From: Desulfitobacterium hafniense DCB-2
GTDB taxonomy: Bacteria > Bacillota > Desulfitobacteriia > Desulfitobacteriales > Desulfitobacteriaceae
DNA length: 64,000 bases
Reading direction: 5' to 3'
Assembly: GCF_000021925.1 (NCBI RefSeq)
Contig: NC_011830.1
Span: 5,215,135-5,279,134, forward strand
Positions 7,955 to 16,005 of the stretch are shown here, one piece after another (position 1 is the stretch's first letter; each line of letters begins with the position of its first letter). Under the pieces are notes generated by a model that saw only the letters and a list, made by a program, of their open reading frames with translations, had not been told where the DNA came from and did not search any database. A program made the translations under genes and the position numbers.

Positions 7955-8938
7955 CTAATGCCTGATCACCGCCGCCCGCAGGTCATACCCCCCAATAATG
8001 CGGGCGATCTCATCCAGCTCTTCGGCCTTAAAGCTCAAATCCTCAGTAATGGTGTAATTCATATCCAACTGCTTATATTTGTTAATCCCTAACTTATGGT
8101 AGGGCAGCAGGTCGATTCCCTGAAAGTTCTTGCAGCTGCTGAACGGTTGAAGGAACTCCATGGTGCGGCGGATGGTGTCCTGGCTGTCATTCATGCCTCT
8201 GATCAGGGGCATTCTGATTTTGATATTGAATCCCCGGTGGATCAACTCAGTCAGATTATCCAGGATCCGTTCATTCCTTACCCCTGTCAGTTCGTAATGC
8301 CGCTCCGGGTCGATATGCTTAAGATCATACAGAAACAAATCGGTGAACTGAGCGATCATGAGCAAAGTATCCAGCTTGGCATACCCACAGGTTTCGATGG
8401 CGGTATTGATTCCCATCCGTTGGCATTCCATGAGCAGATTGGTGGCAAATTCAGGCTGGGCCGTTACTTCCCCTCCCCCAAGGGTGACTCCTCCGCCTGA
8501 GCTCAGGTAGAAGAGTGCATCCTGCTGGATGATTTCCAGCACCTCGGAGATTTTCAGATCCTTACCGGCGATGGAGAGTGCTTTTTTCGGACAGATTGTT
8601 TCACACTTGCGGCAGCCCACACAATCAATATTCCGGTTGATGGTATGCTTCGGCGGTTCATAGTGAGTGGGTACCGTCTCGCCGTCACGGTTGGCAAAAG
8701 AATGGATGTTGACAGGACAAACGGGAATGCAATTGCCGCAATGAATACATGAGTCCTCCATATACATGACCTGATATTTTCGCTCAAGTCCCTCAGGGTT
8801 GGAACACCATTTGCATCTCAGGGGGCAGCCTTTGAAGAAAATCAGTGTTCTTATGCCCGGTCCGTCATAGAGAGAATACTTCTGAACATTGAAGATCCTC
8901 GCCTGCCGTTCTAAAATGCTGCAAATTTCAGTATTCAT
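7955..8938 (-). CDS. cutD: CutD, glycyl-radical enzyme activating enzyme (radical SAM)
   Basis: A 327-aa activase that uses S-adenosylmethionine to abstract hydrogen from the CutC glycine. The radical SAM motif is CPLRCKWC, in the GRE-activase context GPGIRTLIFFKGC near the N-terminus. Two ferredoxin-type [4Fe-4S] motifs follow, CIHCGNCIPVCP and CVGCRKCETICP, as usual in activases of the choline/glycerol group. SSGGGVTLGGGEVTAQPEF is the conserved GGGE region. It sits 76 bp downstream of cutC, the canonical pair. ATG start with TGGAGACATT. Translation ends next to an inverted repeat. Confidence 0.96.
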   Translation of the reverse strand: MNTEICSILERQARIFNVQKYSLYDGPGIRTLIFFKGCPLRCKWCSNPEGLERKYQVMYMEDSCIHCGNCIPVCPVNIHSFANRDGETVPTHYEPPKHTINRNIDCVGCRKCETICPKKALSIAGKDLKISEVLEIIQQDALFYLSSGGGVTLGGGEVTAQPEFATNLLMECQRMGINTAIETCGYAKLDTLLMIAQFTDLFLYDLKHIDPERHYELTGVRNERILDNLTELIHRGFNIKIRMPLIRGMNDSQDTIRRTMEFLQPFSSCKNFQGIDLLPYHKLGINKYKQLDMNYTITEDLSFKAEELDEIARIIGGYDLRAAVIRH

Positions 8939-9014
8939 AATGTCTCCATTTTATAGAAGCTATCTTAAAGAGCCTACCTATTTAAAAATGCTACCTGATT
9001 AAAGAAACTACTTT

Positions 9015-11561
9015 TTAAAAATGTTCCAGAACGGTCCGGCTGATGATTTCATCCTGAACCTCTTTGCACAATTCCACGAAGTAGGCGCTGTATCCAGCCA
9101 CCCGAATGATGAGATCCCGATATTTATCCGGTTCGATTTGAGCCCGTTTCAGGACTTCATTATCCACATAGCTGAATTGCATCTGGCCATTGCCGAGGAT
9201 GGAGGCTGTTCTGAGCAAGGTGATCAGGCCGTTTTCCCCTTCCGGGGTTTCCAGAATACCGCGCAATAGTTTAAAATTATGAACCATGCCGATATTCATG
9301 GACTCGACGCTCAGCTTACTGACGGATTTGATGATGGCGGTGGGTCCAAACTTATCCGCACCCTGGGTGGGACTGATTCCGTCGGACAGCGGTGTCCAGG
9401 CCAGTCGGCCGTTGGGGGTAGCGCCCGTGATTTCACCGATGGGAGTGTTGTTGGAGATGGAAAGGGTGCCATGGGTGAAATGTGAGAAGAGCATTTTAAA
9501 GGAATTGTGCACCCGTTCGGTCCAAATGATCAGATCTGAAGCAATTAAATCGGCATAATCATCATCATTTCCGTATTTCGGCGCATTCAGACAATCGGTC
9601 CGCAATGCTTCATAGCCTTCAAAATTGGCATTGAGAGCATCCCTGATTTGTTTCAGAGTGTACTTCTTTTCTTCAAAGACCAGCTTTTTGATGGCCGCCA
9701 TGGAGTCTGCATAGGTTCCCAGGCCGGAGAAGATCAATCCGGGACCAAAATTGATCCGGGCTCCACCGCTTGTCACATCCGTCCCCTTTTCCATACAGCC
9801 TTCCACCAGCAGGGACATCAGGGGTTTGGGAACAAGCTCTTTATGAACACGCTGACTGATGATGGTACCAATGGCTGATAAGCGAATAATGTTCTCTATT
9901 TGTTGCTTGCAGGCGGCATCAAATTCTTCATAAGTCTTGAAGTTATCGAGATCGCCGGTGTCAAGACCTTCCATCGTGCCCCGCCATTTCATGACCCCGC
10001 GGTTCAGAACAAATTCGATGGCGATAGGCCATTGAGTATAGCCGGTGGAAGTCCACTGATAGATACCGCCGGATTTCTGAGGTTCCACACAGCCCATCAG
10101 GCAATAATCCCGGGAATCTTCGATGCTGAAGCCTTTGGCCAGCATCATTTTGATATGACTGTCATCAAAGTGGCAGGCGGGGAATCCCAATCCGGCTTTC
10201 ACCACTTCCACAATCTTTTTCAGATACCTTTGGGGGGATTGATTATGAATCCGGCAGGCCAGGGAGGGCTGATACATCTTGGTAAAACGAACGGCATCCA
10301 TGATCAGATAGGTCAGCTCGTTGGTAGCATCCCCTCCGGTTCGCTTCTGCCCCCCTACAGTACAGTTGATGAAGGGTTGATAACCGGCGAAATATTTGGC
10401 GCCCTGTTCGCTGGACAGCCACATCACTTCCGAGCATTTGATCAGGAAACAACTCATCAATTCGAAGGCTTCCAGCTTGTTGAGCCGGCCGGCATCCATA
10501 TCGGCCTTGAACATGGGGTAGATATATTGATCCAAACGTCCCAGAGAAATGCCTGTCTGGTTCTCTTCAACGACAAACAGCGATTCCAGGGTCCAAATCG
10601 ATTGGAGAGCCTCATGGAAAGTACGGGGCGGATTAGCGGGAACCCAGGTCAAAACATCAGCGATCTTGTGCAATTCTTGCTTCCGTACAGAATCCACTTC
10701 CCGGTCGGCTGATTCCCGGGCATAATCGGAAAGCCGCCGAGCATAAGCCAGAATACCGTCGCAAGCCTCAATCTCCGCTTTATAGAAGTAAATCTTGTCG
10801 ATATCCTCCGGGTTTTCCATGGACAACCTGCTCAATCTGTCCTCTGCTTCTTGTCGTACTCCTTTGATCCCTTTTTTAATCAGGATCACATCATATCCGG
10901 GAGCAGTATCACCGCCGCCGTTGATCTGATGGTAGGAAAGATCACTGACAAAGGACTCCCCGGAAAAGGACCAGATCCCGGCATCTTCGTATTGTTTCTG
11001 ACAAATCTCATCCACGCTTTTCCCTTCCCAGAAAGGGAAGATTTCTTCCCGGAGGATGCGCTTATCTTCTTCACTGATTTGGAAGGGATCCTGGGGCCGG
11101 GTGGCCATGGTATCCAATTCATCCCTTACCCATCTCCAGGCAATATCCGGTGAAAAAGCACCGGCCCGCGGTTTTCCGCAAGGATGCCCCACAATAAGCT
11201 CGTCTTTTTGAATAAGGAGGGGGGCTGTCTCACAGGCTCTCCTGAAACACTTGGCCCGGAGCAGAATCTTTGGTAAACCGGGATTTTCCCTGGTTACTTC
11301 TGTGAATGCTCTGGCCCGATCGATGCTGACACTGGGTTTGGCTTGCAAATAGACTGTGCGCAGATTGTTTAAACGCGGTGTAAGGCCGGTGATTTCCCCT
11401 TCGTACACGGGGGACTTCCTCTCCTGGTACGCCGGGGATGGGGAATTTGCCGCCAGTTCTTTGGAGATCTCCTGAAATAGTTTCATAACAATAGCTGTTT
11501 CTTCTGGGGATAAGTTCTTAGTTACATCGGCAAATTTTGCCGAAAATTCTTTGCTATCCAT
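9015..11561 (-). CDS. cutC: CutC, choline trimethylamine-lyase (glycyl radical enzyme)
   Basis: 848 aa, the length of the short CutC class. It cleaves choline to trimethylamine and acetaldehyde without B12. The active-site segment LMGCVEPQ gives Cys491 and Glu493; the glycyl-radical loop RVAGYSAYF gives Gly823, 25 residues from the C-terminus. NGGGDTAPGYD is the CutC-type substrate-pocket loop with its Asp. These features separate it from pyruvate formate-lyase and diol dehydratases. The N-terminus has a predicted amphipathic helix (about residues 18-37, SPEETAIVMKLFQEISKEL) and a Ser/Pro linker, the form of a compartment-targeting peptide. Start ATG with AAAGGGAGGG. Confidence 0.97.
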   Translation of the reverse strand: MDSKEFSAKFADVTKNLSPEETAIVMKLFQEISKELAANSPSPAYQERKSPVYEGEITGLTPRLNNLRTVYLQAKPSVSIDRARAFTEVTRENPGLPKILLRAKCFRRACETAPLLIQKDELIVGHPCGKPRAGAFSPDIAWRWVRDELDTMATRPQDPFQISEEDKRILREEIFPFWEGKSVDEICQKQYEDAGIWSFSGESFVSDLSYHQINGGGDTAPGYDVILIKKGIKGVRQEAEDRLSRLSMENPEDIDKIYFYKAEIEACDGILAYARRLSDYARESADREVDSVRKQELHKIADVLTWVPANPPRTFHEALQSIWTLESLFVVEENQTGISLGRLDQYIYPMFKADMDAGRLNKLEAFELMSCFLIKCSEVMWLSSEQGAKYFAGYQPFINCTVGGQKRTGGDATNELTYLIMDAVRFTKMYQPSLACRIHNQSPQRYLKKIVEVVKAGLGFPACHFDDSHIKMMLAKGFSIEDSRDYCLMGCVEPQKSGGIYQWTSTGYTQWPIAIEFVLNRGVMKWRGTMEGLDTGDLDNFKTYEEFDAACKQQIENIIRLSAIGTIISQRVHKELVPKPLMSLLVEGCMEKGTDVTSGGARINFGPGLIFSGLGTYADSMAAIKKLVFEEKKYTLKQIRDALNANFEGYEALRTDCLNAPKYGNDDDYADLIASDLIIWTERVHNSFKMLFSHFTHGTLSISNNTPIGEITGATPNGRLAWTPLSDGISPTQGADKFGPTAIIKSVSKLSVESMNIGMVHNFKLLRGILETPEGENGLITLLRTASILGNGQMQFSYVDNEVLKRAQIEPDKYRDLIIRVAGYSAYFVELCKEVQDEIISRTVLEHF

Positions 11562-11607
11562 CCTTTGCCCTCCCTTTAGTTATTGGCTCCCTTTTATTCA
11601 TTGACTT

Positions 11608-13149
11608 TTAAGCATTTCTATAAGGTAAAAGCTGTTCCAACAATGTTTCCAACAGCTCGTTGAGGTCCTGGGTTCTTTCCTTAGGGTAACCGGGGCCGGG
11701 GCAAAGACTTCCGTTCAGCCCCGTTAGCCTCGTTAATCCTGCTGATTCTGATGATCCTACCGATTCAGCCTGCACACCACAGGTTATATCCTCCAATTTC
11801 CTTACCCCATAGCCCACCTTGCGGATGTTAATCAAATTCAGCGGTGAGACATTATCTGAAGTGAATCCGCCGCCCACTGCACCGCAGCCAAGGGTCAAGG
11901 CCGGGAAGAGATTGGTTGTCCCTCCGATTCCTCCCAAAGTGGCGGGGGTATTCACAAGTACTCTCGATACGGGTTTTTTCAGGGCGAATTCCCTGATTAC
12001 CTGCTCATTCCGTGAATGAATGACGAGGGTATGCCCCCGGCCATCGTTGAGGAGCAGTTCGATACACTTTTCACAGGCGTTGAACCAATCCTTCTCCACA
12101 TAAAAAGCCAATACCGGACAGAGTTTTTCTTTAGCATAAGGGTTAGTTGGTGAGACAAATTTTTGTTCAGAAATGAGAACCTTGGTATTTTCCGAAACGG
12201 TGATACCGATTTTCCTGGCCAGCTCCACAGCCGATTTACCGACGATGTCCGGATTGACGCTGCCGTCAGGGCGCAGAAAGAGCTTGCCGAGTTGCTCCGC
12301 TTCCTCTTCGGACAGAAAGTAGCCGCCATTCCCCCTGAGTTCCTGTCTTACTTCGTCGGCAATGCATTCCTCAGCTACAACGGATTGTTCTGAGGCCGAC
12401 ACGATGCCGTGATCAAAGGTTCTGCTGGTAATAATGTCTGCTACCGCCTGTTTTATGTCGGCTGAACGCTCTATAAAGGCCGGGCCGTTCCCAGGTCCGC
12501 CATAAATAGTCGGTTTTCCGGCGGCATAAGCTGCTTTGACCAGCTTGGGCACTCCTGTAACGATGATCAGGGCTGTATCCTTATGATTCATCAGTCCCAG
12601 TGTCCCTTCAAGGGCCTGGGTTCTCTGATAGCCAATGGCCCCGCAAGGCAGTCCGCTGGCTTCAGCGGTCCGCACCAGTATCTCCAGCACTCTTCTGGTG
12701 GTCTTTTTCGCTTTGGGATGAGGTGAAAAAACAATGGCATTGCCTGATTTGATAGCAATTAAGGTTTTATAGATGGCGGTGGATACAGGGTTGGTGGAAG
12801 GAAGCAAAGCGACAATGACTCCCACGGGTACACCCACATCCAGGGTCTGATTCTCTTTATCTTCGGCAATAATGCCGACAACTTTCATCTTCCTGATTTT
12901 CTTACAGAGAAAATCACTGGCAAAAATATTTTTGATATATTTGTCCTGCCATTTTCCGAATCCCGTTTCTTCGTGGGACATCATAGCCAGCTCCCGGGCG
13001 TATTTCACCACTTCCCCAGCCATACGCTCCACAATCCGGTCCAGCTTTTCCTGGGAAAAGGTGGCCAAAGCTTTCTGCGCTTCACGGGCGTTTTCGATCA
13101 GAATCCGTGCTTCTTGAATTGCAAGCAAATCATTGTCCATTCGATTCAT
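11608..13149 (-). CDS. Aldehyde dehydrogenase homologue with catalytic Cys replaced by Ser
   Basis: 513-aa EutE/PduP-like protein, clearly paralogous to the one at 1-970. At the active site it reads FDHGIVSASEQS where the paralogue reads FDNGTICASEQS. The nucleophile position, residue 251 in both, is Ser (TCG at 12397-12399). Thioester chemistry would therefore be lost or very weak. NAD-binding elements such as GPGNGPAFIERSADI are kept. The C-terminus has a Gly/Pro linker followed by an amphipathic helix (RTQDLNELLETLLEQLLPYR), a typical encapsulation peptide. It may be a scaffold or a regulatory or hemiaminal-binding partner rather than an enzyme (inference). Start ATG with AAAGGGGGAT. Confidence 0.9.
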   Translation of the reverse strand: MNRMDNDLLAIQEARILIENAREAQKALATFSQEKLDRIVERMAGEVVKYARELAMMSHEETGFGKWQDKYIKNIFASDFLCKKIRKMKVVGIIAEDKENQTLDVGVPVGVIVALLPSTNPVSTAIYKTLIAIKSGNAIVFSPHPKAKKTTRRVLEILVRTAEASGLPCGAIGYQRTQALEGTLGLMNHKDTALIIVTGVPKLVKAAYAAGKPTIYGGPGNGPAFIERSADIKQAVADIITSRTFDHGIVSASEQSVVAEECIADEVRQELRGNGGYFLSEEEAEQLGKLFLRPDGSVNPDIVGKSAVELARKIGITVSENTKVLISEQKFVSPTNPYAKEKLCPVLAFYVEKDWFNACEKCIELLLNDGRGHTLVIHSRNEQVIREFALKKPVSRVLVNTPATLGGIGGTTNLFPALTLGCGAVGGGFTSDNVSPLNLINIRKVGYGVRKLEDITCGVQAESVGSSESAGLTRLTGLNGSLCPGPGYPKERTQDLNELLETLLEQLLPYRNA

Positions 13150-13203
13150 TCTTTATCCCCCTTTCCACTTGAGGATTGAATAGCACCAGCAAAACTGCAC
13201 TGT

Positions 13204-13494
13204 TTACCAGTCAATAAGGTGTTTGGCCACAATTTTCTCCACATCGGGATGGGGTCTGGCAATCACATTGGTGCTATAAATTTGGCCCACCTTGCTGGCT
13301 GCGGCGATGCCGGCCTCTACCGCCGTTCTCACTGCCCCCACATCGCCGCGGACAACCACGGAGATCAGACCTGAGGCCACATTCTCATAACCCACCAATT
13401 CCACTTCTGCAGCCTTGCACATAGCATCCGCAGCTTCCAGCACCGAAACCAGACCATAGGTCTCTATAAACCCTAATGCATCATTTCTCTCCAC
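13204..13494 (-). CDS. BMC-H hexameric shell protein
   Basis: A 96-aa single-BMC-domain shell protein (DALGFIETYGLVSVLEAADAM, then RGDVGAVRTAVEAGIAAA). It is of the EutM/PduA/CmcA type that tiles the facets. The GTG start at 13494 is chosen because GGAGGAATACCCC precedes it; a TTG at 13509 would overlap that site. It lies 26 bp downstream of a second, closely similar shell gene, so the two probably arose by tandem duplication. The C-terminus lacks any extra domain. Confidence 0.94.
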   Translation of the reverse strand: MERNDALGFIETYGLVSVLEAADAMCKAAEVELVGYENVASGLISVVVRGDVGAVRTAVEAGIAAASKVGQIYSTNVIARPHPDVEKIVAKHLIDW

Positions 13495-13520
13495 GGGGTA
13501 TTCCTCCAAAACCTTCAGTG

Positions 13521-13817
13521 TTAAGCATCGATATCATGCCGTGAAACAATCTTGCCCACCCGGCTGACAGGACGCGGCATAACATGAGCAGCCGTCAGTT
13601 CTCCAATTGCTGCGGCGGCCGCTGCACCTTTTTCTACCGCCGATCTCACTGCGGCCACATCGCCCTTCACCATCACGGTAACAAGTCCTGAGCCGATATT
13701 TTCATAGGAAACAAGCACTACATCTGCAGTTTTGCACATGACATCCGCTGCTTCAATGGCCGGTACCATTCCCCGGGTTTCAATAAGTCCTAATGCTTCT
13801 TCGCCAAAGTACTCCAT
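13521..13817 (-). CDS. BMC-H hexameric shell protein, first gene of the operon
   Basis: A 98-aa EutM/PduA-like shell protein (EALGLIETRGMVPAIEAADVM, MVKGDVAAVRSAVEKGAAAA). It is the promoter-proximal gene of the GRM operon, as expected for the most abundant shell component. ATG start with AGAGGAG. It is similar in sequence to the following gene and to the BMC part of the fusion protein at 991-1542, so the operon encodes three EutM-type hexamers plus the EutS, GrpU, PduT and EutN types. Confidence 0.95.
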   Translation of the reverse strand: MEYFGEEALGLIETRGMVPAIEAADVMCKTADVVLVSYENIGSGLVTVMVKGDVAAVRSAVEKGAAAAAAIGELTAAHVMPRPVSRVGKIVSRHDIDA

Positions 13818-13921
13818 AAATTGCTCCTCTTTTTATAATGTTAAACCCGTTGGTACTTTTCAGCTTATTTGCCCGAATTTTGTTCAATATTAAGTTGTGT
13901 AGGATTGCACATGTTACTTTT

Positions 13922-13950
13922 ATTATAGTGCCTACCGGGATAACTGTAAT
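13922..13950 (-). promoter_or_regulatory. Predicted sigma-A promoter of the microcompartment operon
   Basis: On the minus strand, ATTACA (13945-13950) is 17 bp from TATAAT (13922-13927). The leader to the first ATG is about 95 nt. Just upstream of the -35, 13951-13965 (ATACTAAACACTTAT) contains a T-N11-A motif of the LysR-type, so the LysR gene at 18547 is a candidate regulator (inference). The rest of the gap 13818-14070 holds only this promoter and a terminator for the transporter gene. Confidence 0.7.
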
Positions 13951-14003
13951 ATACTAAACACTTATACGGGATATAATCGGAGGTGTAGCACCGGCGGAGA
14001 GTG

Positions 14004-14044
14004 AAAAAAGCGGCTATCAGAAACGAAAGCCCTGATAGCCGCTT
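14004..14044 (-). terminator. Rho-independent terminator after the BCCT transporter
   Basis: A perfect 13-bp stem, AAGCGGCTATCAG (14008-14020) with CTGATAGCCGCTT (14032-14044), is followed on the minus strand by a run of T. It separates the transporter transcript from the microcompartment promoter. Confidence 0.92.
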
Positions 14045-14070
14045 AGTTAAGTTGCAGGAATTAATTATGA

Positions 14071-15663
14071 TTAGTCTTCTTCCGGATAATCGATAACCTG
14101 GACTTCTTTTTCTTTGCCGAAATCCTCCTTAAGCCACTTGCATAAGGACATCCCTAAGATAACGATAATAATTATAGTAGGTACGCTGGTGGCAACAGAG
14201 GAGAGCTGCACTACCGGTAATCCGCCCACCGTCATGATCGCCACTCCGATCACAGCCAAGGCTGAACACCAGAAAAGTCTGGTCCAGCGGGGGGATTCCT
14301 GATCATTCTTAACCTCTTTGCACGCGATCATGGAAATAATATAGGCATTGGAATCGATGGTCGTAGCCTGGAAAATAAGCATTACAAATAAGAAATAGGG
14401 AATCACTATGGCCGTTAAGGGCAAGGTATTTAGAACTTGGGTGATCATTGCCCCGCCACCGAACTCAGCCAAAGTCTGATCAAGGGCCACTCCTTGATTA
14501 AGCTGAAGATCGACTGCATAGCCACCAAATACCAAGAAGAACAGTGAACAGCCGATGGTGGTTACGATCATCATATTGACAACAACATTTCTGATCGTTC
14601 TCCCCCTGGAGATTCTGGCCACGAATAATCCGAAGTACATGGCCCATGCAGCCCACCAGGCCCAATAAAATACTGTCCAGTCCTGAGGAAAGCCTGATTT
14701 GGTAATTGGATCTGTATACAAACTCATCCGTAAAAAGTTAGTCGCCCAAACCCCTATGCTGTCAACATACATGGATAACATAAACAGCGTGGGGCCTACA
14801 AGCATCACAAAAGCCAGTAATCCCATACAGAGCCAACTGTTTAATTCCGATAATTTCTTAATGCCGCTATTTAACCCTGAGTAAGCACTATAGCCAAATA
14901 CCGCCGAAATCACCAGGGTGACCCCAACTTTTACCGTCATAGAATCCTCGACACCCAGCATATTGGCGGTTACCGCTGATATCATGGGGACAACCGTTCC
15001 TAAGGTGGTTCCTAATCCGCCTACCAGACCGATAATAACAAAGATATCGATAACTCTGCCCAGCCAGCCGTCAACCCGGTCTCCCAATATTCCCCGGCAA
15101 GCATAGCTTGGGTAAAAATAGGGCTTTTTCCTTACATAAATCATGTAAGCGAAGGCGATGGCTCCCGGGACAAAGATAGCCCAGGCTGAAATACCCCAGT
15201 GAAATATTCCATAAGCAAGAGAGAATTGGGCAGCTTGCGCTGAAAATGCCTCACCCCAGTAAGGAGGCCACTTAAGATAAAAGATAGGCTCAGCCATGGT
15301 CCAATAAACCAGCCCTGCTCCCACACCGCCTGTGAACATCATCGATATCCAGCTGAAGTTTGAGAATTGAGGTTTATCATCGGGTCCACCCAATTTGACA
15401 TTGCCATATCTGCCAAAAGCCAACCACAGTGAAAATATGACGCAACCCAAAGCAAATAATAACCATAACCAGTCCATTCTATAGGTGATCGCTTTCAATG
15501 CGGCTGCAACAAAGGGCTGTAGTTCTGTGCCAAAAATCATCATCGGGGCATATAGCGCCACACATAAGATAGCGCTGCCCCAGAAAACAACAGGATTAAT
15601 ACGAGCATCTACACTCTTGGATTTGGGTATTTTCTCCAGCTTCTCTTGTAACAAGTTTTTCAC
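14071..15663 (-). CDS. BCCT-family transporter (choline/betaine/carnitine type)
   Basis: A 530-aa membrane protein with about 12 hydrophobic segments and the BCCT signature region around GIFHWGISAWAIF, the glycine-rich TM segment MFTGGVGAGLVYW, and the Trp-rich FYWAWWAAWAMYFGLF. The neighbouring CutC operon makes choline the likely substrate; glycine betaine and carnitine remain possible. It ends at its own terminator, so it is transcribed apart from the compartment operon. The first start is a GTG at 15663, directly after AAAGG. A TTG three codons later (15654) has better spacing to AAAGGGTG. Confidence 0.93.
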   Translation of the reverse strand: MKNLLQEKLEKIPKSKSVDARINPVVFWGSAILCVALYAPMMIFGTELQPFVAAALKAITYRMDWLWLLFALGCVIFSLWLAFGRYGNVKLGGPDDKPQFSNFSWISMMFTGGVGAGLVYWTMAEPIFYLKWPPYWGEAFSAQAAQFSLAYGIFHWGISAWAIFVPGAIAFAYMIYVRKKPYFYPSYACRGILGDRVDGWLGRVIDIFVIIGLVGGLGTTLGTVVPMISAVTANMLGVEDSMTVKVGVTLVISAVFGYSAYSGLNSGIKKLSELNSWLCMGLLAFVMLVGPTLFMLSMYVDSIGVWATNFLRMSLYTDPITKSGFPQDWTVFYWAWWAAWAMYFGLFVARISRGRTIRNVVVNMMIVTTIGCSLFFLVFGGYAVDLQLNQGVALDQTLAEFGGGAMITQVLNTLPLTAIVIPYFLFVMLIFQATTIDSNAYIISMIACKEVKNDQESPRWTRLFWCSALAVIGVAIMTVGGLPVVQLSSVATSVPTIIIIVILGMSLCKWLKEDFGKEKEVQVIDYPEED

Positions 15664-15774
15664 CCTTTCTTGTGATTTAATCTGAGAACCGGGTTTAAGA
15701 AGATAAGTCAGCTGATAAATTCCACGTGTCTATCTATAGTATGTGTTATGAAAGCAAAATCCTTGGTTATTACC

Positions 15775-15873
15775 TTATTGGTATTTCAGGTCCGTGAAAA
15801 ACAATCCTATGCCGATGCCCGCTAAGAGCCCTGGGTTATCCGCTTTAGTATCGCTATGCTTACCTCCTTTTTA
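15775..15873 (-). other. Possible small membrane-peptide frame or transcript leader without a standard start
   Basis: The sequence AAGGAGGT (plus-strand 15862-15869) is a strong ribosome binding site on the minus strand. The frame after it reads DNPGLLAGIGIGLFFTDLKYQ then stops at 15775-15777. The short peptide has one hydrophobic stretch. No ATG, GTG or TTG is found between the binding site and this frame, so it is not called as a gene. The remainder of the 15664-16005 gap holds only the hairpin at 15926-15992. Confidence 0.25.
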
Positions 15874-15920
15874 AAGATTAAACAGAAATTTGCTATCTTT
15901 CACACATAACTTATAGCAAA

Positions 15921-15992
15921 AATAGGGGGCTGTTGTAAAACGTTAAGAGAAAAGTGTACGGCGACAGGTTCTTTTAACATTGCAACAGCCCC
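15921..15992 (-). terminator. Long-stem hairpin downstream of the phosphodiesterase gene
   Basis: GGGGCTGTTGTAA (15926-15938) pairs with TTGCAACAGCCCC (15980-15992), with further GTTAA/TTAAC pairing inside the 41-nt loop. On the minus strand it is followed by CTATTTTT. It fits a terminator; the large loop and sharp ends also resemble a small inverted-repeat (MITE-like) element. Confidence 0.65.
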
Positions 15993-16005
15993 TGGTCAAT
16001 TCAAT

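Noticed and set aside
9900..10712. 270-codon open frame on plus opposite cutC
   Set aside because: Antisense shadow of a strongly conserved gene; no family resemblance.
9015..11561. Pyruvate formate-lyase or glycerol/propanediol dehydratase
   Set aside because: GCVEPQ, NGGGDTAPGYD, the compartment context and the paired CutD support CutC.
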